Source: Gemmatimonas sp.
Lineage (GTDB): Bacteria > Gemmatimonadota > Gemmatimonadetes > Gemmatimonadales > Gemmatimonadaceae
DNA: 17,631 bases
NCBI RefSeq assembly: GCF_031426495.1
Contig: NZ_JANPLK010000056.1
Location: forward strand, 1 to 17,631
Reading direction: 5' to 3'
Shown one piece after another: positions 12,188 to 17,631 of this stretch. A program made the position numbers and the translations under genes. The first letter of the stretch is position 1, and each line of letters opens with the position of its first letter. The notes under the pieces were generated by a model. It searched no databases, was not told where the DNA came from, and was given only the letters and a program-made list of their open reading frames with translations.

Positions 12188-13277
12188 CGTGACCGCTTCC
12201 TCCACCACCCCTCCCCTGCCGTCCCTGGCACTCGATCGCGTCGGTATCGTGATGATGAGTGCGGTCGGTGACGCCGTGCACGTCATGCCGATCATCCATG
12301 CGATCAAGGCGCATGCACCGGCGTCGCGCATCACGTGGGTACTGCAGCCCGGACCGGCTACGTTGGTGCGCGGACATCCGTTGGTCGACGACATCGTCCT
12401 CTTCGATCGATCGAAGGGGTGGAAGGCGTTCCTGGATACCCGTCGCGAACTGGCCTCCCGACGCTTCGATGTCGTGCTGGCCCTGCAGGTGTACTTCAAG
12501 GCGGGCCTCATCACGAGCGTGACGAACGCACCGGTGAAACTGGGCTTCGATCGCGAACGCGCGCGCGACGCCAACTGGTTGTTCACGACCCATCGCATAC
12601 CGCCGCACACCGGCCAGCATGTGCAGGATCAGTACTTCGAGTTCATCGATGCACTCGGTGTGCCGCACGGCGCTCCGCAGTGGACGTTGGGCCCGTGGAA
12701 TGACGAAGAGCGGGCCTGGCAACGCGACTTCCATGCGCAGTTCGATCGGCCGATCGCACCCATCGTCGTGGCCACCAGCAAGGAAGCCAAAGACTGGATG
12801 CCCGAGCGATGGGCCGCCGTGTGTCACTTGCTGTGGAACGAGTTCGGGCTCCAGCCGGTGCTCGTGGGCGGGCGCTCACCTCGCGAGGTGGCGGCCGAAG
12901 CGATCATCCTGCGCGACGCGCCGATGGCGCACTCCGCGCTCGGCAGCGGCTTGCGGCGGCTAGCGGCGATTCTCGACGGAGCGGCGGTGGCGCTCTCCCC
13001 CGACACCGGTCCGTTGCATCTGGCCGTGGCGTTGCGCACGCCCGTGATCTCGCTGCTCGGGTACACCAATCCCAAGCGGGTCGGGCCGTACGACTTCTCG
13101 CGCGATCTGATGATCGATGCCTACGGCGATCCGGGTGAGGAGTATCCCCTCGATATGACGTACCGCCTCGACCGGATGCAGCGAATAACGGTGGACGACG
13201 TTCGGGCCATGCTCACGCGCTGGCAGGAGCGCTATCACGCCCCGCGGTCGGCGACCGTGAGTGGGCCGAAGGCGTAG
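12177..13277 (+). CDS. Family 9 glycosyltransferase (heptosyltransferase-like)
   Basis: This 366-residue GT-B enzyme is related to LPS heptosyltransferases WaaC/WaaF. The N-terminal acceptor domain has SAVGDAVHVMP (28-38) with Asp32 at the place of the WaaC catalytic Asp13. The C-terminal donor domain has SKEAKDWMPERWA with Lys205 (compare WaaC Lys192) and SPDTGPLHLAVAL with Asp276 (compare the DTGLSH motif), then LLGYTNPKRVGPY. It probably adds heptose or another sugar to the LPS core. ATG 12177 lies inside the end of the kinase-like gene (11-bp overlap); GTG 12189 is an alternative. The 3' end overlaps the convergent maf gene by 43 bp, so its last ~14 residues are constrained by both frames. 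Confidence 0.92.
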   Translation: MNASVTASSTTPPLPSLALDRVGIVMMSAVGDAVHVMPIIHAIKAHAPASRITWVLQPGPATLVRGHPLVDDIVLFDRSKGWKAFLDTRRELASRRFDVVLALQVYFKAGLITSVTNAPVKLGFDRERARDANWLFTTHRIPPHTGQHVQDQYFEFIDALGVPHGAPQWTLGPWNDEERAWQRDFHAQFDRPIAPIVVATSKEAKDWMPERWAAVCHLLWNEFGLQPVLVGGRSPREVAAEAIILRDAPMAHSALGSGLRRLAAILDGAAVALSPDTGPLHLAVALRTPVISLLGYTNPKRVGPYDFSRDLMIDAYGDPGEEYPLDMTYRLDRMQRITVDDVRAMLTRWQERYHAPRSATVSGPKA

Positions 13278-13876
13278 CTGAACCCCAGATCGCGCAGCAG
13301 TCCGACCATGCGGCCCAGCGGGAGTCCCATGACGGCGAAGTAGTCGCCGTCGATACGCTCCACGTTGGTGGCCCCGAAGCCTTGAATGCCGTATGCACCG
13401 GCCTTGTCCATCGGCTCACCGGTGTCCACGTACGCGGCGATCTGCGCCTCGTCGAGCGGCCGGAAGGTGACCGACACGGACTCGACGCCGGACAGCGTCA
13501 CGCCTCCATGCGCGACGGCGACGGCCGTGAACACGGTGTGCGTCCGGCCGCTCAGCCGCGTAATCATGGCGATGGCTTCGGCCCGGTTGCCGGGTTTGCC
13601 CAGAATGTCGCCGTCGATCACCACGATCGTGTCCGAACCGATGACCACGGCGTCGGGATACTGTACGGCCAGGGTGTGCGCCTTCTCCCGCGCCAGACGT
13701 TCGCAGTGCGGAACCGGTGCTTCATCCGGGTGCACCGATTCGTCCACATCAGCCGGACGCACCTCGTGCGCGATGCCGATCAGGGCGAGCAGCTCCCGAC
13801 GGCGCGGAGACTGGGACGCGAGGATCACTCGGGGACGGGTTCCCGGAGCGGACGTGGGAGGAACGGAGGCAGCCAT
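13235..13876 (-). CDS. maf: Maf nucleotide pyrophosphatase
   Basis: Maf proteins hydrolyse (often modified or non-canonical) nucleoside triphosphates to monophosphates and have been linked to septation arrest. From the ATG at 13874-13876 it has 213 residues. The signature LASQSPRRRELL (19-30), PADVDES (41-47), GSDTIVV with catalytic Asp82, GKP (93-95) and DKAGAYGIQG...GDY (157-179) are all present; the pattern fits the YhdE/dTTP-UTP type. An upstream ATG at 13910-13912 would add 12 residues, but would leave 11 nt to the divergent metZ start and makes the protein longer than usual. The C-terminus is convergent with the GT9 gene and overlaps it. Confidence 0.95.
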   Translation of the reverse strand: MAASVPPTSAPGTRPRVILASQSPRRRELLALIGIAHEVRPADVDESVHPDEAPVPHCERLAREKAHTLAVQYPDAVVIGSDTIVVIDGDILGKPGNRAEAIAMITRLSGRTHTVFTAVAVAHGGVTLSGVESVSVTFRPLDEAQIAAYVDTGEPMDKAGAYGIQGFGATNVERIDGDYFAVMGLPLGRMVGLLRDLGFSYAFGPLTVADRGA

Positions 13877-13923
13877 ACGAGTAAGTTTAGGCGACGGCAA
13901 TTCTCCTCGCATCCCACCCGCGC

Positions 13924-15114
13924 ATGTCCGACGATCAGGCCCATTTCGAGACGCTCGCCATCCGCACGCAGGCGCCGGTCTCCGCTGAACGCGAGCACTC
14001 CGTTCCGTTGTATCTGACGTCGAGCTTCCGATTCGACGATGCAGAGCATGCGCGGGCGCTGTTCAGCGAAGAGGTCGCCGGCAACATCTACAGCCGGTAC
14101 GCGAATCCGAACACCGACGAGTTCGTGCGCAAGCTCTGCCTGCTCGAAGGCGGAGAAGACGGCATCGCCACGTCGTCGGGTATGTCGGCGGTATTTACGG
14201 CCATCGCGGCGCGGGTGTCATCCGGCGATCACGTGCTGGCGTCGCGTGCGCTGTTCGGCTCGACCCACCAGATCTTCACACGCATCCTGCCCAAGTGGGG
14301 CGTGTCATCCGATTATGCGGACGCGGCCGATCGCACGTCGTGGGAGCGACTGGTTCGTCCCACCACGAAGCTGATCTTCGTCGAGACGCCGTCGAACCCG
14401 GGGCTCGGACTGCTCGATCTGCGCTGGCTTGGCGAATTCTCGGCAGCGCGCGGCATTCCGCTGGTGGTCGACAACTGTTTTGCCACCCCCTATCTGCAGC
14501 GCCCCCTCGCCCTTGGCGCGAACGTCGTGATCCATTCGGCCACGAAATACATCGATGGACAGGGACGTGCGCTCGGCGGCGCCATCGTCGGCGATGCGAC
14601 ATACATCGCCGACTGCCGCTTCTTCGCGCGGCATACCGGCCCCGCCATGAGCGCGTTCAACGCGTGGCTGCTGTCGAAGTCGCTGGAGACGTTGGCGGTA
14701 CGCATGGATCGCCATTGCTCCAATGCGCTCGCGCTCGCGCAGCATTTCGAGGGGCATCCCGCGCTGTCGGCGGTCCGATATCCGTTTCTGCCGTCGCACC
14801 CGCAGCACGATCTGGCACGCACGCAGATGTCCCAGGGCGGCGGCATCGTCGTGCTCGAGATACAGGGTGGACTCGAAGCGGGACGACGGTTCCTCGACGC
14901 GGTGCAGATGGTGTCGCATTCGGCGAACCTCGGCGACACGCGCACGATCGTGACGCATCCGGCATCGACGACGCACTCGAAGCTGACGCCGGCGGAGCGG
15001 GCAGCCGTGGGGATTTCCGATGGTTTGATTCGGGTCAGCGTCGGCTTGGAGCATGTCGTCGACATTATCGCCGACCTGGAACAGGCGCTGACGCGCGTCA
15101 GCGCTGGGCAATGA
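13924..15114 (+). CDS. metZ: O-succinylhomoserine sulfhydrylase (MetZ-like)
   Basis: This PLP enzyme of the Cys/Met metabolism family most likely makes homocysteine from O-succinyl- or O-acetyl-homoserine and sulfide in methionine synthesis. It has 396 residues, full length. The phosphate-binding YSRYANPN (56-63) and SSGMSAV (84-90), the ring-stacking and Asp region ETPSNP (154-159) and VVDNCFATPYLQ (181-192, with D183), and the PLP Schiff-base lysine K208 in HSATKYIDGQGRALGG are clear. The DGQGR after the lysine is what I associate with MetZ rather than cystathionine gamma-synthase/lyase (which often show HSDV-type or GHSD contexts), so the subfamily is likely but not certain. I see no SAM riboswitch: only 47 bp separate it from maf. 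Confidence 0.9.
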   Translation: MSDDQAHFETLAIRTQAPVSAEREHSVPLYLTSSFRFDDAEHARALFSEEVAGNIYSRYANPNTDEFVRKLCLLEGGEDGIATSSGMSAVFTAIAARVSSGDHVLASRALFGSTHQIFTRILPKWGVSSDYADAADRTSWERLVRPTTKLIFVETPSNPGLGLLDLRWLGEFSAARGIPLVVDNCFATPYLQRPLALGANVVIHSATKYIDGQGRALGGAIVGDATYIADCRFFARHTGPAMSAFNAWLLSKSLETLAVRMDRHCSNALALAQHFEGHPALSAVRYPFLPSHPQHDLARTQMSQGGGIVVLEIQGGLEAGRRFLDAVQMVSHSANLGDTRTIVTHPASTTHSKLTPAERAAVGISDGLIRVSVGLEHVVDIIADLEQALTRVSAGQ

Positions 15115-15315
15115 CCCCTCGCCGAGACCTGTCGCGTTTGGACTGGCCGTGGCATGGCAAATGCCACGTGTTGCATGGGAGCGCCGGAGGTGTGATGGTT
15201 GTCACGCGGCGACATTCGGAGTCGGCGGCGGCGCGGTGCGAGTGCCGACTGTCAGGTAAAGTTGACACTTGATGCTCCCGACCCTGGCGTGAAGGTTACT
15301 GCCGGCCCCGTTCGT
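15115..15315. other. Structured intergenic region between metZ and dtd
   Basis: About 200 bp lie between the convergent metZ and dtd genes. No coding potential is convincing. Besides the hairpin at 15148-15168, it has GTGTGA/TCACGC (15190-15195 and 15202-15207, one G-U pair), GTCGGC/GCCGAC (15221-15226 and 15244-15249) and TGTCA/TGACA (15250-15254 and 15263-15267). A consensus TTGACA (15262-15267) has no partner -10. Confidence 0.45.
15148..15168 (+). terminator. Stem-loop downstream of metZ
   Basis: CGTGGCAT, the loop GGCAA and ATGCCACG form a perfect 8-bp stem 33 nt after the metZ stop. A short TGTTG follows rather than a real U-tract, so this is a weak terminator candidate. Confidence 0.45.
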
Positions 15316-15795
15316 TCAAACCGATGCGATTGCCGCCTCGCGTTCGAGCCAGATTGTGACCGGACCATCATTCACCAGCTCGACGTCCATCGTGGCGCCG
15401 AACTCCCCGGTTTGGACCACTATCTGGTGATGGCGCAAAAGCATCACGAATTGGTTATATAGTGTGAAAGCGGTTTCCGGTCGGGCGGCGTCAACGAAGC
15501 TTGGACGCTTTCCCTTTCTGACATCGGCGTACAGCGTGAACTGCGATACGACCAAGAGCGCCCCTGCGCTCTCCGCGATATCGTGATTAAGTTTCCCGTC
15601 AGTGTCTGCAAAGAGGCGAAGGCCGACGATCTTGTCGGCCATCCATCGGATTTCCGACTCGGTGTCCGTGTGCGTAAACCCCACCAAGAGCAGATAGCCA
15701 GACTGGATGCGCCCGGAGACTCTCGATCCCGTCTCGAGATCATTCGGCCGGATACGAACTTCGGCCTTGCTCACACGCTGAAGTAGAATTCGCAT
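15316..15795 (-). CDS. dtd: D-aminoacyl-tRNA deacylase
   Basis: DTD hydrolyses D-amino acids (and glycine) from mis-charged tRNAs as a homodimer. From the ATG at 15793-15795 it has 159 residues and begins MRILLQRVSKAEV, the classic family start. The two signature motifs are SQFTLYA (84-90) and the Gly-cisPro motif in NDGPVT (142-147, G144-P145). It has about ten residues more than the usual ~148. The frame extends 19 codons upstream, but that part has no family similarity and crosses the hairpin at 15813-15838. The gene is divergent from the 531-residue protein gene and convergent with metZ. It looks less GC-biased than its neighbours, by eye. Confidence 0.96.
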   Translation of the reverse strand: MRILLQRVSKAEVRIRPNDLETGSRVSGRIQSGYLLLVGFTHTDTESEIRWMADKIVGLRLFADTDGKLNHDIAESAGALLVVSQFTLYADVRKGKRPSFVDAARPETAFTLYNQFVMLLRHHQIVVQTGEFGATMDVELVNDGPVTIWLEREAAIASV

Positions 15796-15812
15796 AGCGC
15801 GAAAGCTTGGCA

Positions 15813-15838
15813 TTGCACTCCGATTCTCGGAAGTGCAA
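15813..15838 (+). promoter_or_regulatory. Inverted repeat covering the ribosome binding site
   Basis: TTGCACTCCGA (15813-15823), the loop TTC, then TCGG-A-AGTGCAA (15827-15838) form an 11-bp stem with a single bulged A. The right arm contains GGAAG (15829-15833), the only Shine-Dalgarno-like sequence before ATG 15846. It could act as an RNA hairpin that restricts translation, or as an operator between the divergent dtd and 531-residue protein genes. Confidence 0.55.
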
Positions 15839-15845
15839 CAAGAGA

Positions 15846-17441
15846 ATGTCAATCATGACGACCGTGCAACCACGACTTGCGCTACACTTTGATCTGACGG
15901 CGCGCACTGCGGCGACAGACGCCGACTCTGCCTTTCTGGCCGCGTGTGTTGCGTGGCTCGGACTCGATCAGGGCCAGCAGTTAAACTGGGAAACGCCCTC
16001 CAACCATACGCTTGATGGTGGACGGATCCTCCGGTGGGCACCGTACCGCGAAGGCGGCACGGCGTTGGCCGACATCGTCGTGCACGCGCCCGATCCGCTC
16101 GACCGATCGCTGCAATGGTCTACCCACGTCACGTACGTGGTGACCACGAATTCGAACGGGTCCGTGCACCGTCAGGTGAACATCCGCGTTGGCACGGACG
16201 GAGGCCTTAGCAATGGCGCGCCTCCGCCGGTGCGACCGCCGCGTTTGCTCTCCGAGCTCGACACGCAGTTCACGCTCGTGTCGAACGACGGCCCGCTCCA
16301 GCGGATTCCGACGCAGCTCGAAGCGGGCACGCTCGACGCTTTCGTGCGCTTCGTCCTCTGCGATCCGGCGCGCACGATGCCCGTGCTGCTGCTCACAGAA
16401 TTGCCAGACGGCGGCTACGTGATGCCACCGGAGCAGTTCGCGGCCGAGATGTTCGGTCTCGGTCTCTGCTTCATGCTGCGGCACTCGGATACATTTGCCC
16501 TCTCCGACGCCGTGGGAGGCCACGCGCGCAGTGTCTTCCTTGGCTCAGCCCGTGCCTACCTGCCTGGGTTCACGCTCGAGTCCGACCCCTTCCAGCACCC
16601 GCTCGTTCTGGCGCGTGCGTTGGCCCTCCCCGGCGAACGTCGCCGGTTGGTCCAGCGCCTCGCCGAAGTGTCGGTGCAGCGTCCGTTCTCCGACCCGGCC
16701 GTCGTCGATACGCTCCGCGATCAGCGGGCGTCGTCGTATGGCAAGCGCCCGGACGCCACGGAGGCTCTTGCGGCCGCCGAGTCAGGCGTGGAAATGGACA
16801 AGGGCCAGCTCATCTCGCTGGTTCGCCAGTACGAGGACGCGGTGCGCGCCGCCGAGGGTGAGCTGTCCCGCACCCGGGAACGGTTGGTGGAGGCGCGCGA
16901 GCAGCTCGAAACCGAGCGTGCTTCGGCCCGTGCACTTCGTACCACGCTGGCCGCCCACAAGGAACGTCAGCCGATCTCGAAGCCGGCCAGCGATACCCCG
17001 CAGTCGGTGCTCGAAGCCGTCGAGCGCGCGCAGGCGCTGTACTCCGATGCGCTCCGTCTGCTCCCGTCGGCCTTCACGTCGTCGCGCGAGTCGTCGTTCC
17101 CAGACCCCGACACGGCCTGGTCGTACCTCAAGGCCCTCGGTGAAGTCGGCCGTCGTCGCCAAGACCGTGCGCTGGGTCGCCCGCTCGGCGACGTCTTCAC
17201 CGACCTTGGCGTGGATTTCTCACCGGGGCCGTCCGACGGTAGCCGCAAGACACCGTATATCTTCCGCGATGGCGAGCGCGAGATTGAATGCGCCGACCAG
17301 CTGCGCAAGGGGGCGAACCCGCTTACCTGCCTGCGGATCTACTTCACGTCGTCGGAAGACGGTGGGTTCGTGATTGGCCACGTGGGCCGTCAGATCGAAG
17401 TGATCGCGCCGCCGGCCCCGCCGGCTCCTCCAGCGGAGTGA
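15846..17441 (+). CDS. Unrecognised coiled-coil protein, 531 residues
   Basis: I cannot assign a family. The N-terminal half (about 10-295) looks globular and mixed alpha/beta, with a Trp-containing strand region (WSTHVTYVV, 91-99), a Pro-rich hinge (PPPVRPPR, 126-133) and a FLGSARAYLPGF segment (231-242) followed by a conserved-looking HPL (251-253). A charged coiled coil spans about 318-373. A C-terminal domain (about 420-520) ends in LRIYFTSSEDGGFVIGHVG (496-514), reminiscent of short C-terminal beta domains in other uncharacterised bacterial proteins. The tail is PPAPPAPPA. There is no signal peptide or membrane helix, so it is probably cytosolic. ATG 15846 is chosen because ATG 15807 would put the hairpin inside the gene; ATG 15855 is also possible. 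The frame is well preserved with GC-rich third positions, so it is a real gene. Confidence 0.85.
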   Translation: MSIMTTVQPRLALHFDLTARTAATDADSAFLAACVAWLGLDQGQQLNWETPSNHTLDGGRILRWAPYREGGTALADIVVHAPDPLDRSLQWSTHVTYVVTTNSNGSVHRQVNIRVGTDGGLSNGAPPPVRPPRLLSELDTQFTLVSNDGPLQRIPTQLEAGTLDAFVRFVLCDPARTMPVLLLTELPDGGYVMPPEQFAAEMFGLGLCFMLRHSDTFALSDAVGGHARSVFLGSARAYLPGFTLESDPFQHPLVLARALALPGERRRLVQRLAEVSVQRPFSDPAVVDTLRDQRASSYGKRPDATEALAAAESGVEMDKGQLISLVRQYEDAVRAAEGELSRTRERLVEAREQLETERASARALRTTLAAHKERQPISKPASDTPQSVLEAVERAQALYSDALRLLPSAFTSSRESSFPDPDTAWSYLKALGEVGRRRQDRALGRPLGDVFTDLGVDFSPGPSDGSRKTPYIFRDGEREIECADQLRKGANPLTCLRIYFTSSEDGGFVIGHVGRQIEVIAPPAPPAPPAE

Positions 17442-17631
17442 ACCACGGTTGCACGCGGTGTGAGTGCACACCGGAAGCTGTTTGGTAAGGAACGTGTGTG
17501 GGACAAAAGGCATTGGGGCGGGGGGATTATATAATGCGGGGCCGGGCGGTTTGGGGCACACCAAGCCACACGCGCCCGAGAACCCGGGGGGTCCGCGCGC
17601 GAGCACTTCGAGGTCGACGTTGTGGATCGGG
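17442..17631. other. Window edge, non-coding
   Basis: No gene is supported in these 190 bases. The segment contains G runs (17519-17525, 17586-17591) and an isolated TATAAT (17530-17535) without a matching -35 box. As at the left edge, the homopolymer-rich texture suggests unreliable terminal sequence. Confidence 0.45.

Noticed and set aside
13877..13912. Longer Maf start at ATG 13912
   Set aside because: It would add 12 residues beyond normal family length and leave only 11 nt to the divergent metZ start; kept only as an alternative.
15262..15267. Consensus TTGACA as a promoter element
   Set aside because: The position 17 nt downstream reads TGGCGT, not a -10, and no gene follows on that strand.
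17530..17535. Perfect TATAAT as a promoter
   Set aside because: No -35-like box at 16-18 nt upstream, and it lies in suspect terminal sequence.

Overview
The window is a high-GC bacterial chromosomal segment with about fifteen protein genes, tightly packed and mostly arranged in operons with NTGA-type overlaps. An LPS-kinase-like gene beside a family 9 glycosyltransferase, and a predicted lipoprotein, point to a Gram-negative-type envelope. Base composition and gene style would fit Gemmatimonadota or a similar GC-rich phylum, but this is an impression: there is no rRNA or marker-tree evidence here. I see no tRNA, rRNA, CRISPR array, transposase or phage gene.

Layout. (1) 178-2284, minus: an operon of a DUF2306-like multi-pass membrane protein followed by a cytochrome P450. 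(2) 2285-2596: a divergent control region. (3) 2597-7648, plus: clpX, lon, engB and a small lipoprotein gene, a protein-quality-control and ribosome-assembly operon whose junctions all overlap by 4 nt. The clpX/lon junction is peculiar. Lon has no ATG, GTG or TTG upstream of its conserved LPVLPLRD motif, and those codons lie in one arm of a perfect 14-bp hairpin. (4) 7669-8193, minus: a Nudix hydrolase. (5) 8248-13277, plus: trpE, an FHA-GAF-class III nucleotide cyclase, a Kdo/LPS-kinase-like protein and a GT9 glycosyltransferase, each abutting or overlapping the next. (6) 13235-13876, minus: maf, convergent with and overlapping the GT9 gene by 43 bp. (7) 13924-15114, plus: an O-succinylhomoserine sulfhydrylase-like metZ. 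(8) 15316-15795, minus: dtd. (9) 15846-17441, plus: an unrecognised 531-residue protein with a coiled coil, preceded by a hairpin that covers its likely ribosome binding site.

How it fits together. ClpX and Lon are AAA+ protein-degradation factors and EngB is a ribosome-assembly GTPase, so block 3 is a housekeeping unit similar to the clpX-lon-ysxC order of Firmicutes, but without clpP. Block 5 joins amino-acid synthesis to a soluble cyclic-nucleotide signalling protein and two probable LPS-core enzymes. That is the most unusual functional association in the window. The 531-residue protein is the best candidate for undescribed biology, but the window ends before its downstream neighbours can be seen. 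The first and last 130 or so bases are rich in G/C homopolymers and may be low-quality sequence ends.
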